Positions 26,528 through 34,942 of a DNA stretch of 64,000 nucleotides are shown piece after piece. The position numbers were made by a program, and so were the translations under genes. The notes beneath the pieces were generated by a model. That model had not been told where the DNA came from, made no database searches, and saw only the letters and a list, made by a program, of their open reading frames with translations. Origin of the DNA: Oceanispirochaeta sp963676905 (GTDB lineage: Bacteria; Spirochaetota; Spirochaetia; DSM-2461); assembly GCA_963676905.2 (NCBI GenBank), contig CAXXVE010000001.1, forward strand, positions 2,418,001 to 2,482,000, read 5' to 3'. The first letter of the stretch is position 1. The number at the start of each line of letters is the position of its first letter.

Positions 26528-27558
26528 CTATTATTCTCCCTTAACGATTGTGCAATTTTTCTCCCTGCATCGGATTCAAGATATTCCAGGGTTGTTTGGG
26601 GGACCCAGTTCTTCAGTGAGTCCAGGTCGTCATCGATCATGGCCTGCCTTATTCGTGAGGCGCTTACCGCCGTACCGTCCACCTCAATCCTGGGTATCTC
26701 AACTACTTCGATACCCCTTTCAGGAAGGATGGATTTCATAAGTCTGTTGTAGGATGCGGTAACAGGGCAGAAGGGTTCTTCACCCACATACCGGCGGGTG
26801 ATGCCCAGGTAGGGAGCAATCCGGCGGCCGAAGAGGTCGAGGTCCAGCCGGGTGTGCACTTCGTCCAGGATCTTTTTGTCTTTGATAAAGTAGGCGGGGA
26901 AGGTCGGCCTTGAGATTATATATTCACCCCCTGCATGGATGTGAAGGTTCTCAAGACCGGCGCAGCCTTTTCTTACAAGTTCTATCCTGTCGGTGAAGGG
27001 AAAGACCGAAAGGTCCTCCTGCACAACAAAAAGATGGACCTTTCTGTTTTCTGAGCAGGCTTTCTCAATCAGGTAGCGGTGGCCCAGACTGAAGGGGTTG
27101 CAGTTCATTACAATGGAGGCGGCTCCCTCTTCAGACTTTTCCTCCAGCAGTCCCGACAGATAGCCCGAAAGGCCGTCGCTTCGGTCCTCCATCAGCACGG
27201 CTTCTTCTGTTTCCGCAATCATGTGGAATCCAAGGTCCGTGAAAATGGACCGGTTATCCGGTTTTGTGTAGATGAAAAGGGTCTTGAACCCCTCATGGTA
27301 TCCCCTGAGCCGGAGATAGCTTATGATTTTATTGGTCAGGGCCTGTCCCTGATAAGCAGGATCAACAGCAATACACTTCAGGATATTCCCGGAAGCGCAG
27401 CCCGAGGCTATGATCACCTCTTCCTCCATAAGGCAGAGGGCATAGTCGATATCATCTTCAAGACTCAAATCCCTGTCATTCAGAAAGGATTCAAGCTGGA
27501 GACGTTCTTTTTCCCTGTTTAAATTCAGGGTTCTGATTTCAAAGGTTTCTTCAGACAT
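26524..27558 (-). CDS. citC: [Citrate (pro-3S)-lyase] ligase CitC
   Basis: CitC acetylates the thiol of the lyase prosthetic group with acetate and ATP, switching the enzyme on. The 344-residue protein has an N-terminal acetyltransferase-like domain (G-N-I-L-K-C-I-A-V-D-P-A-Y-Q-G). A nucleotidyltransferase domain follows with M-N-C-N-P-F-S-L-G-H-R-Y-L (the HxGH-type site) and a late I-S/T-R-R-Y-V-G-E-E-P-F-C. It is the first gene of citCDEFGX-kinase-regulator. Its ATG lies only 6 bases after the proposed -10 element, so the mRNA may be leaderless or nearly so; the only purine-rich tract (AGGGGGGGTGAG) is 11-20 bases upstream. Confidence 0.92.
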   Translation of the reverse strand: MSEETFEIRTLNLNREKERLQLESFLNDRDLSLEDDIDYALCLMEEEVIIASGCASGNILKCIAVDPAYQGQALTNKIISYLRLRGYHEGFKTLFIYTKPDNRSIFTDLGFHMIAETEEAVLMEDRSDGLSGYLSGLLEEKSEEGAASIVMNCNPFSLGHRYLIEKACSENRKVHLFVVQEDLSVFPFTDRIELVRKGCAGLENLHIHAGGEYIISRPTFPAYFIKDKKILDEVHTRLDLDLFGRRIAPYLGITRRYVGEEPFCPVTASYNRLMKSILPERGIEVVEIPRIEVDGTAVSASRIRQAMIDDDLDSLKNWVPQTTLEYLESDAGRKIAQSLRENNR

Positions 27559-27564
27559 GGGCCT

Positions 27565-27599
27565 ATTGTCTCACCCCCCCTTGTCTGCTGTAAGTAGGA
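27565..27599 (-). promoter_or_regulatory. citC promoter: -10 hexamer and activator half-site
   Basis: On the minus strand GACAAT (27570-27565) lies 22 bases downstream of a half-site TCCTACT (27599-27593). Both elements and the 22-base gap match the tctC promoter (TACAAT, TCCTACA). No good -35 is present, as expected for activated transcription. Transcription would start at or next to the citC ATG. Confidence 0.5.
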
Positions 27600-27615
27600 A
27601 CAGATTGTCTCTTTA

Positions 27616-27633
27616 TGTAGGATTGATCCTACA
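27616..27633. promoter_or_regulatory. Palindromic operator upstream of citC
   Basis: TGTAGGATTGATCCTACA has the same 7-bp arms as the tctC operator, differing only in the central bases. It starts exactly 23 bases from the half-site at 27593, as at tctC. It probably binds the NarL-type regulator of the same operon. Confidence 0.75.
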
Positions 27634-27787
27634 AATACCTGACATGAGTCTGTGCCCTGAAGGACCCCCTGTCCCCCCAGTATCCGGCAGGATCGGGAAA
27701 GGAGCCCTTCTATATAATATCTTTCAAGGCATTATCTTATTCAAATACTTTTTGTAATCTTCGAGTCACTGAACTATAGTAGAACCT

Positions 27788-28966
27788 ATGAAATTAAATA
27801 TTATAAAAATACTAGTAATAGGCGTTGTGCCTCTGATTTTTGCCGTGACTGCCTGCAGCAGTGAACGGCAGGAACTCTCTGAAGAATTTTCGCAGGGTGA
27901 AGCAGTGGAAATGAAGGTGGCGGAATCAACCGCAGAAACTCCTTCAAGTTCTGCTGTCACTGTTTTTGAAGGCATCGACCTGAAGAGCCTGAACACAGAG
28001 GACTGGGACGCTGAAGTTCTGGCTGAAGGTCTTGTATATCCATGGGATATTCATGTGCTGGATGACCTGATTGTTCTGACAGAGGTTGTTGGAAATATTG
28101 TCACTATACGGGATGGAGAACTGACCCGCTACAAAATTGAGACTTCCGATCCTATCCTGCAGGAGGGAGGAAGCGGTCTTCTCGGAATGGAGCTCTCCGA
28201 AAATTTTGAAGAAAGCGGCAGAGCCTATCTTTACCACAGTTACAGCAGAAATGGCAGCATCGGGAATAAAATTATCGCAGTCCACTTTGACGGGAACTCA
28301 TGGAGAGAAACGGCAGTCCTTGTTGACGGCATACCCGGGCACAACCTTTACAACGGAGGGAGGATCTCCATAGGCCCCGACGGAGCCCTTTATGCGGCAA
28401 CAGGATGGGCTCATCTTGATGATGCGCCCCGGAATCCCGATAGTCTGGCAGGTAAAATCCTCAGAATGAACACCGACGGTTCCGTTCCTGAAGATAATCC
28501 CTTTCCCGGCTCCTATGTATACTCCCTGGGACACAGGAATCCCCAGGGGCTGGCATGGAATGCAGAGGGCTCGATCCTCTACAGCTCGGAACACGGCAAT
28601 ATAGGTGAAGACGAGATCAATATAATTGAACCCGGCGGAGATTATGGTTGGCCCGATATCAGCGGCGCCGCAGAGGCCGAGGGAACGGTCTCACCCGTTC
28701 TCCAGTCGGGACGGGACACCTGGGCGCCCTCGGGGATTGCCTTTGCCGGGGAGAGCCTGCTTATCACCGCTCTCCAGGGGAGAGGGCTTTATGCCTATGA
28801 TGAAACTGAAGGAGTGCTGAGGCAGATCTTCAGCAACGGAGAACGGCTGAGGCAGGTGTATCCCGGCAGGGACGGCCTCTATCTGATAACCACAAACTCA
28901 TCCCCCCGTTCCGCCGAACCCGGCACCGATGACAGGCTGTACAGGATCACTCCCGGACAGTCCTGA
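27788..28966 (+). CDS. PQQ-type aldose sugar dehydrogenase lipoprotein (YliI-like)
   Basis: The 392-residue protein has a signal peptide ending in a lipobox (V-T-A-C, Cys about 23) and a six-bladed GSDH propeller. Recognisable pieces are L-V-Y-P-W-D-I, G-G-S-G-L-L-G-M-E, H-N-L-Y-N-G-G-R-I-S-I-G-P-D-G, L-A-G-K-I-L-R-M, G-H-R-N-P-Q-G-L-A-W and S-E-H-G with G-G-D-Y-G-W-P. These match soluble aldose dehydrogenases that oxidise sugars with PQQ. No pqq synthesis gene is in the window, so cofactor supply is unknown and activity is not certain. The gene ends 5 bases before a convergent phosphoesterase gene. Confidence 0.85.
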   Translation: MKLNIIKILVIGVVPLIFAVTACSSERQELSEEFSQGEAVEMKVAESTAETPSSSAVTVFEGIDLKSLNTEDWDAEVLAEGLVYPWDIHVLDDLIVLTEVVGNIVTIRDGELTRYKIETSDPILQEGGSGLLGMELSENFEESGRAYLYHSYSRNGSIGNKIIAVHFDGNSWRETAVLVDGIPGHNLYNGGRISIGPDGALYAATGWAHLDDAPRNPDSLAGKILRMNTDGSVPEDNPFPGSYVYSLGHRNPQGLAWNAEGSILYSSEHGNIGEDEINIIEPGGDYGWPDISGAAEAEGTVSPVLQSGRDTWAPSGIAFAGESLLITALQGRGLYAYDETEGVLRQIFSNGERLRQVYPGRDGLYLITTNSSPRSAEPGTDDRLYRITPGQS

Positions 28967-28971
28967 AGTCT

Positions 28972-30273
28972 CTAGATCTCTGTTTTCCGGTCTCCAGGGC
29001 TGCTGTCATTCAGGATGCTCTGGAGATAGGAGTCGAGGAAGCTGTTCTTCAGAGTCCTGAAGAGGCGGAGGATCTCCGGGTCTATATCCCTGGTATTGTC
29101 GGCCTCACGGCCGGCGAAAAAATTGAGGTTTGCCGAGGCAAAGAGTTCAGCCATCAAATCCAGTTCTCCCGGGCTGAAGGAGCTCTCTCCCAGGGTCTTC
29201 CAGATCAGGCGATTGGAGCTTTCTCTGAAAAAGCCTTCCGCCTCCTGCCTGAAACTCTCTGTAAATGAGTCTGATTCTGCAAGGCTGCGGACACTGTAGA
29301 TCCAGCTTCCACCTTCCCGTTCCAGACGGCCTGTATTATGGGGAAAGACCGACAGGGCATTGGTGGATATATCCCGCACAGTTCCCCAGGCTGTCTCTTT
29401 TTCAATGATATCCTGAACATGGATATGTCCTGAAAGAAAACTTCGTATCTCCAGAGAGGCGAAGAAATCCGCAAGGGCCGTGTTGTCGTCAATTGTAAAA
29501 CCGTCGCTGACCACGGGGTTGTGCTCAAGCAGAGAGTGGTGAAGGGCGGCGATGATTTTCTTCCCTTCCTCTCTGCCCGGAGCGGCGGCGGATTCAATCC
29601 ACTGCCTTGTCTCATCCGAAAGTCTGCCACCGGTCCAGGGAATGCCGTAAGTATAATTGTTGTCGTATATACAGCTGTCCAGCATCAGAATCTGAAGCCC
29701 CGGTACAGGCTCCGCCAGATAGCTCAGGGAGCCTTTGTCTTCGGTGAGAGCCCTGTCGAATCCATAGTCCGAATAGATGGAACGGAACTCCCGGGGTGTG
29801 ACAGAGGGAACAGAAGATGCCCGGCCCCCTTTGAAGCTCCGGGCCCAGGGGTTCTGAATATCATGGTTGCCGGGAATGACATAGACCTCTGTTCCCAGTG
29901 CCTCAATTCTGCCCAGGTATTTTGCAAAATCCTTATGGCTTTTTTTCTCTCCGTTAAAGGTCATATCGCCGGTCACAAGGAGGGCCGCGGGCCTCTCTCT
30001 TTTTATCTCTTCAAGTAGGCCGGTGGTCAGCTCATCCTGGATAAGAAGGTTCTTTCCGTCACCCTCTTGAATAAAGGCAGTGAAGTAGGGGCTTTCATCC
30101 CGCAGCCTGCCGGACAGAAAGTGGACATCCGTGATGACCCATATGGAGTCGGAGGCGGCTGTTTCACCAGCCTTTGCCTTTTCCCCTGAAGTCTCCGCAA
30201 ATGCGGCTAATACTGCAAGAAGGAGGAGGGGGGGCAGGAGAATAAGAAGTGTAATCTGTAAGCGTTTGTTCAT
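28972..30273 (-). CDS. Exported metallophosphoesterase
   Basis: The 433-residue protein begins with a strong hydrophobic segment (residues 7-26) and is likely anchored or secreted. The calcineurin-like core shows W-V-I-T-D-V-H-F (first metal motif), V-T-G-D-M-T-F-N-G-E, I-P-G-N-H-D, A-L-H-H-S-L-L and S-G-H-I-H-V-Q-D. All five metal-ligand blocks are therefore intact. The C-terminal ~130 residues are a helical extension without known domain. Substrate is unknown; exported members cleave nucleotides, phosphodiesters or lipid head groups. Confidence 0.85.
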   Translation of the reverse strand: MNKRLQITLLILLPPLLLLAVLAAFAETSGEKAKAGETAASDSIWVITDVHFLSGRLRDESPYFTAFIQEGDGKNLLIQDELTTGLLEEIKRERPAALLVTGDMTFNGEKKSHKDFAKYLGRIEALGTEVYVIPGNHDIQNPWARSFKGGRASSVPSVTPREFRSIYSDYGFDRALTEDKGSLSYLAEPVPGLQILMLDSCIYDNNYTYGIPWTGGRLSDETRQWIESAAAPGREEGKKIIAALHHSLLEHNPVVSDGFTIDDNTALADFFASLEIRSFLSGHIHVQDIIEKETAWGTVRDISTNALSVFPHNTGRLEREGGSWIYSVRSLAESDSFTESFRQEAEGFFRESSNRLIWKTLGESSFSPGELDLMAELFASANLNFFAGREADNTRDIDPEILRLFRTLKNSFLDSYLQSILNDSSPGDRKTEI

Positions 30274-30324
30274 AATCTCAGCAGATTATGACAGAATTTA
30301 TAAACTATTAGAACAGGGGCAGGG

Positions 30325-32553
30325 TCAGGAGAAAATCTCTTTCATAACCCTTGTAAGCTCCTCCCTTGAAAAAGGCTTCTGGATAAACTCCTCAATCCCG
30401 TGATTCTTCAGCTCCTTCAGGTCATCTTCCTTGGTAAAGCCTGAAGATACGACAATCTTTACATCCGGTTTAATCAGGTTCAGTTCCTTAATAAGCTCTC
30501 TGCCTCCCATTCGGGGCATGATCATATCGGTAATGACAAGATCAACTGCAGCAGAGTGCAGCCGGAAGTGTTCAAGAGCCTCAATGCCGTCAACGGCTGT
30601 TATGACGGTCAGACCCATACCTTCAAGGATCATCCGGGCTGTTTTACGGATAATCTCCTCATCGTCAACAAGAAGCACAGTGGCCGAGCCCTGCCATGAT
30701 ATTTTCTCATGGGGCTGTGCCGGAACACTCAACTCAACAACTGGCAGATAGACATGGAACACCGTTCCTGTTCCCGGCTCGCTGTAGACCGATATAGCCC
30801 CGCAGTGTTCCTGTACCGTTCCGAACACCGAGGACAGCCCGAGGCCTGTTCCCTTTCCGGTCTCCTTGGTTGTAAAAAAAGGATCAAAGATTCTGTCGAT
30901 GATTTCAGGGGCTATCCCAGTGCCCGTATCCCGTATCTGCATCTCAATATATCGCCCCGGCTCTATTTCAAAAGGGGTCTGGGAGCAGTAGTATTCATCA
31001 AGATCCATGTTTTTTGTCGTTATACTGAGCAGTCCGCCTTCGGGCATGGCATGGGAGGCGTTGATAGCCAGATTCATTATAAGGTTCTCTATCTTGACGC
31101 CTCCTCCCGTAAAGAGAGAGGTCTCTGCTCCGGCTTTCACATTGATGCCGATGTTTCTGTCCAGGGTCCTCTTGAGAATTGATACGGTTCTGTAGATAAT
31201 TTTATGCAGATCTTCTGTGGAGAAGTTCCTGTCGGTCTTCCTGCTGAAGGTGAGGAGGTTTGAGACCAGGTCGGAGGCTCTGCCTGAAGCATCAAGAATC
31301 ATATCGATAAGCTGCTGATTCCTGTCCTCTTCCGGCAGAGACCCTTTGAGCAGATCCGCCGCAGCGATTACCCCGCCCAGCATATTGTTGAAATCGTGGG
31401 CCACTCCTCCCACAAGCTGTCCGAGGGCGTCCATCTTCTGGAACTGGAACATCTGCTCTTCCATCTTCTTCTTTTCACTAACATCATCAATTCTGAGAAC
31501 GGCACCGCCTTCTTTGTCCTTCTGCAGGGAGTATATGACCATTTCAAAGTCTTTGGAGTTATCGTTAAAATGTATTGAGGAACTCAGATGGTTCCGGTTT
31601 GTTTTGATGGAGTCGAGGATGTTTTCTTTCTCTCCGCAGAGAGGGGGGCAGGTTTCCCACAGCAGTGAGCCTTCTGCCTCGGACAGAGGGACTTTAATAA
31701 GCTTCTCCGCCAGGTTATTCATCCTTGTGATCCGTCCTCCGCTGTCCAGGCTGATAATGGCAGAGGGCATGGAGTCTATAATATCCGAGATAAAACTCCG
31801 GGCATTTGTCAGGTCCTCCATCTTCTCCCTGATTGATCTCTGCATTGCATTGAAACTATCCGCCAGAATAGCAAGTTCATCGTTACCTTCAACCTGAACC
31901 GCATCGCTCCATCCCCCCTCCGCCATGGCTCTGGATGCCGCGGTCAGGGCCTTCACCGGTTTGAAAAACCTGATCAGCATTACTACAGAAAAGGCAATCA
32001 GCAGGGAAGAGAAGAACAGTATTATCAGAATCATCATCTGCCTGAAGGAGTGGAGATCCTCATGTTTGAGATTCATGGGAACAGCAAAGCATATAATCCA
32101 GTTCCATGGGGAAAAACGCTTGAAAATATACCACTTCTCCACACTGTTGAAGATGTCGTAAATCTCACCCGAATTTACATCAGGAAAATGCTTTTCTGTG
32201 AGGATGAACATATCCCTGTTGTCGTCGTTCATGATGGGGTGGAGAAGAACATTCTCATTGGTATCCAGTATAAATGGATAAATATCCTTGGGGCTGTCTC
32301 CATAGTATTTGTTTCTGATATCCCTCAGGGCCGAGTTCTGGAAGTCTTCCAGATAGGCCTCTCTGAGTCCTGTCTGCTCCAGCCTCTGGTCATAGACATT
32401 AAGCTCAAGCCAGATCATGTCCAGCTTTTCCCTGTAGATCTCATTCTGGCTTTCATCGACGATGAGTCTCAGATTCCTGTTGGAAAGGATCAGAATGGCG
32501 GACATTGTAATGAGCAGGGATGCAATCAGAAAAAGAAGAAGTTTTTTTATCAT
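30325..32553 (-). CDS. Membrane hybrid histidine kinase with receiver domain
   Basis: The 742-residue protein has a first membrane helix at residues 4-24 and a periplasmic domain of ~140 residues. The second helix is near 172-193, followed by HAMP (A-L-T-A-A-S-R-A-M-A-E-G-G) and a PAS domain. The kinase core has H-box V-A-H-D-F-N-N (His about 386), and its ATPase motifs are M-N-L-A-I-N-A-S-H-A, D-T-G-T-G-I and G-T-G-L-G-L. The C-terminal receiver carries its Asp in V-I-T-D-M-I-M-P. The gene follows a lipoprotein binding-protein gene by 15 bases, so the two probably form a ligand-sensing pair. Confidence 0.88.
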   Translation of the reverse strand: MIKKLLLFLIASLLITMSAILILSNRNLRLIVDESQNEIYREKLDMIWLELNVYDQRLEQTGLREAYLEDFQNSALRDIRNKYYGDSPKDIYPFILDTNENVLLHPIMNDDNRDMFILTEKHFPDVNSGEIYDIFNSVEKWYIFKRFSPWNWIICFAVPMNLKHEDLHSFRQMMILIILFFSSLLIAFSVVMLIRFFKPVKALTAASRAMAEGGWSDAVQVEGNDELAILADSFNAMQRSIREKMEDLTNARSFISDIIDSMPSAIISLDSGGRITRMNNLAEKLIKVPLSEAEGSLLWETCPPLCGEKENILDSIKTNRNHLSSSIHFNDNSKDFEMVIYSLQKDKEGGAVLRIDDVSEKKKMEEQMFQFQKMDALGQLVGGVAHDFNNMLGGVIAAADLLKGSLPEEDRNQQLIDMILDASGRASDLVSNLLTFSRKTDRNFSTEDLHKIIYRTVSILKRTLDRNIGINVKAGAETSLFTGGGVKIENLIMNLAINASHAMPEGGLLSITTKNMDLDEYYCSQTPFEIEPGRYIEMQIRDTGTGIAPEIIDRIFDPFFTTKETGKGTGLGLSSVFGTVQEHCGAISVYSEPGTGTVFHVYLPVVELSVPAQPHEKISWQGSATVLLVDDEEIIRKTARMILEGMGLTVITAVDGIEALEHFRLHSAAVDLVITDMIMPRMGGRELIKELNLIKPDVKIVVSSGFTKEDDLKELKNHGIEEFIQKPFSREELTRVMKEIFS

Positions 32554-32568
32554 ACTGCACCGGCCCCT

Positions 32569-33651
32569 TCAGTCGGCAGATTCGTCAAACCAGTTTTCAA
32601 GCATATGGCTCCTTTCTATAAGGTCCATGGGGAATATGATTCCCAGCTTCTTGGCCATTCCCATATTCAGATAAACACTTGCCTTTTTGTTCTGCACCAC
32701 AGGAATCGTTCCCGGGGACTCTCCCTCCAGTATCCGGATGGCTGTGGATGCGGCATATTCTCCCTGCTCTTCGGCGCTGAGGGTATAGGAGAGTAAAACC
32801 CAGCCTGCATTCCACTCATCCCATGAACCCGTGGGAACTTCTGTGTTTTCCCTCAGGAAAGCCTGATAGGGTTCTGTATTGCCGTCCCAGTCCTCCAGGG
32901 CACTTGGATAGCCTACCAGTATAATATCCGCTTCCTTCTGAAGTGACAGAAAGTCCTCCTTCCAGCTGGAGAAGGTTGTGGGGAATCTCTTTATGATTTC
33001 TGTCCCCAGAAGTTTTTCATAATTTTCAGACTCTTTTCTCGATGTTGTTGTGTTGTCCCGGATATAGGCGATCCTGCCGCCTTTACTGTAATGAAGGAGC
33101 TCTTTAACCATGCTGTCTATCAGGTTTATCTCTACCATTCCTGTTATGGAGGATGTGGGCAGTCCATAGACAGAGGCATCCCAGTTAATACCGCAGAAGA
33201 CAACAGGTATTCCCGAATCCATAAGGTAGGGGACAATCAGATATTTTGCGGCATTGTCATCGCTTGTAATGATAAGGTCGGGGTTCCAGGTTTCTATCAG
33301 GGTATGAGCTTCCTCCGCCGCCTCTTTAATGCTCTTTTCCGAGGGGTTCCTCTTGCTGTTCATATGAAAAATCTGAAGATCGTAGCCGCTCCGGCTGTTG
33401 TCCAGTGTTCCGTCGGGATTCATTGAGATATTCAGAGTTTCCAGAATGCCCCGGGTTATTCCCTGTATCCACTGGTAGTCGAGTGAGTAAGAGTCTACAT
33501 AGAGGATTTTTTCCCTTGTTGTAATTTCGCCTGTGGGCTTTCCGGTCTCCGGCTGTATAGGCTTTTCCTCCTTTGTGCAGGACGAATAAAGAGTGAGTAT
33601 GATGAGGGCCCCGAGAGCCGCTCTGTAAAGTGAACAAACAGCACTGTTCAT
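32569..33651 (-). CDS. ABC substrate-binding-like lipoprotein paired with a sensor kinase
   Basis: The 360-residue protein has a lipobox (L-Y-S-S-C, Cys about 25) and the ABC_sub_bind layout. It opens K-I-L-Y-V-D-S-Y-S-L-D-Y-Q-W-I-Q-G-I-T-R-G, followed by D-L-I-I-T-S-D-D-N-A-A-K-Y, G-I-P-V-V-F-C-G-I-N-W and R-I-A-Y-I-R-D-N. Transport genes are absent, and a hybrid kinase gene follows 15 bases downstream on the same strand. The protein therefore probably senses a small ligand on the outside of the membrane for that kinase. The ligand is unknown; related folds bind amino acids or purine-like molecules. Confidence 0.78.
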   Translation of the reverse strand: MNSAVCSLYRAALGALIILTLYSSCTKEEKPIQPETGKPTGEITTREKILYVDSYSLDYQWIQGITRGILETLNISMNPDGTLDNSRSGYDLQIFHMNSKRNPSEKSIKEAAEEAHTLIETWNPDLIITSDDNAAKYLIVPYLMDSGIPVVFCGINWDASVYGLPTSSITGMVEINLIDSMVKELLHYSKGGRIAYIRDNTTTSRKESENYEKLLGTEIIKRFPTTFSSWKEDFLSLQKEADIILVGYPSALEDWDGNTEPYQAFLRENTEVPTGSWDEWNAGWVLLSYTLSAEEQGEYAASTAIRILEGESPGTIPVVQNKKASVYLNMGMAKKLGIIFPMDLIERSHMLENWFDESAD

Positions 33652-33697
33652 TGTCTTCTCATAGAAACAAGAATAGTTTACAGAGTATTATATATCA

Positions 33698-34477
33698 ATG
33701 AAATATTCTGATGAAACAATAAGAGAAACCTGGAATATGGTGTTCAATCTCTCGGTACAGATGCTCCATAGTGAACAGGATGCCCTGGATGCCGCCCAGG
33801 GTGTTTTTGAAAAGGTCCTGCTGAAAAAGGAGAGCTTCAGGGAAGAGTCTCAGTTCAGTACATGGGTATACAGTATTGCCTATCACTATCTCGTCGATGA
33901 AATCCGCAGAGGAAAGAGAGAGGCTGTCAGTTTTGAGCTTTTTGAAAATGATATAAGTCATTTTGAAGAGTATCGGAATGAGCTGGGTTTGACTCCCGCA
34001 GAGGAGAAAATCTACATTGAACAGATCAAGATCGGATGCACCAGGGCCCTGCTTCAGTGTCTTGATCCCGAGAGCCGGTTTATATATATCCTTGGCTCCA
34101 TCTTTGACTTTCCCCGTAAAGAGGCTGCTGAGATTTGCGGCATCACACCTGGAAGTTTCAGGATGAACCTTTCACGTTCGAAAAAAAAGGTACGGAACTT
34201 TATGACAAAGAACTGCGGTCTTGTAAACAGCGGGGCCAGGTGCCGATGTGGAAGACGGATACTCATCGCCGCTGAGCGGGGACGGGTCAACCTTGAGAAG
34301 GAGTTCTATCATGCCTCGGGTGCACTGATTGATGAATATGTCAGAGAGCTGAATGAAGCGGATGAGATTGCCCGGATCTACAGGGGCAATCCCTATCTTG
34401 AACTGACGGCGCAGGAAATCTTCAGGATTCAGAGCCGCCTGTCTGTGCTGAGAGATACTCCCTGTCAGACTAGCTGA
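33698..34477 (+). CDS. ECF-like sigma-70 factor with Cys-containing C-terminal extension
   Basis: The 259-residue protein shows region 2 (D-A-L-D-A-A-Q-G-V-F-E-K-V, F-S-T-W-V-Y-S-I-A-Y-H-Y-L-V-D) and region 4 (F-P-R-K-E-A-A-E-I-C-G-I-T-P-G-S-F-R-M-N-L-S-R-S-K-K-K-V). About 90 residues follow beyond a normal ECF factor, starting with C-G-L-V-N-S-G-A-R-C-R-C-G-R-R. These three cysteines could bind zinc or act as a redox switch. No Shine-Dalgarno precedes the ATG and an AT-rich -10-like TATTAT (33686-33691) lies only 6 bases upstream, so the mRNA may be leaderless. No classical anti-sigma gene is adjacent; a small convergent membrane protein overlaps its end by 8 bases. Confidence 0.82.
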   Translation: MKYSDETIRETWNMVFNLSVQMLHSEQDALDAAQGVFEKVLLKKESFREESQFSTWVYSIAYHYLVDEIRRGKREAVSFELFENDISHFEEYRNELGLTPAEEKIYIEQIKIGCTRALLQCLDPESRFIYILGSIFDFPRKEAAEICGITPGSFRMNLSRSKKKVRNFMTKNCGLVNSGARCRCGRRILIAAERGRVNLEKEFYHASGALIDEYVRELNEADEIARIYRGNPYLELTAQEIFRIQSRLSVLRDTPCQTS

Positions 34478-34778
34478 GAATCACAGCTGGAATGAATCCG
34501 ACAAGCAGACCCAGAACCACGGTGGTCACACAGACCTGAATCATGGCAGCCCTGTCCATCCTGTAGATGAGAAAGGAGAGAGGCAGGAAGACAAGCAGGG
34601 CGCAGAGCAGTCCGTTGACTGCCGGAATGCCTGTAAGATGAAGTGTTCCCGCGAGAAAACCCGCAACAAGCCACATCGTAAAGGCGGAAGCAATGAAAAG
34701 CGGGTCCAGTTTCTTGATTATCATCGGGATGATATCGATCAGTCCGGCAATGAGGCCGGCGGCAATATAGATTGTCAT
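34470..34778 (-). CDS. Small three-helix membrane protein, unknown
   Basis: The 102-residue protein consists of three or four hydrophobic segments (about residues 2-20, 28-48, 53-72 and 79-101) with few polar loops, so it is an inner-membrane protein. I recognise no family motif. AAGGAG lies 6 bases before the ATG on the minus strand, which supports expression. It converges on the sigma-factor gene, overlapping it by 8 bases. Nothing beyond position links it to that gene. Confidence 0.6.
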   Translation of the reverse strand: MTIYIAAGLIAGLIDIIPMIIKKLDPLFIASAFTMWLVAGFLAGTLHLTGIPAVNGLLCALLVFLPLSFLIYRMDRAAMIQVCVTTVVLGLLVGFIPAVILS

Positions 34779-34942
34779 ATGTACTCCTTGTACTCTGTTA
34801 GACGGTTTCCGACGAGAATTGTAACCGCATTTTTTTAAAAAAGTGATTTAAAGCGATATGTTGAACAGTAAATTGATGTAGATCTATGCATGCCTGTTCC
34901 TGTAGGGAAGATGGGAAGGATGTCAGGATAGGGGAGACCGTA

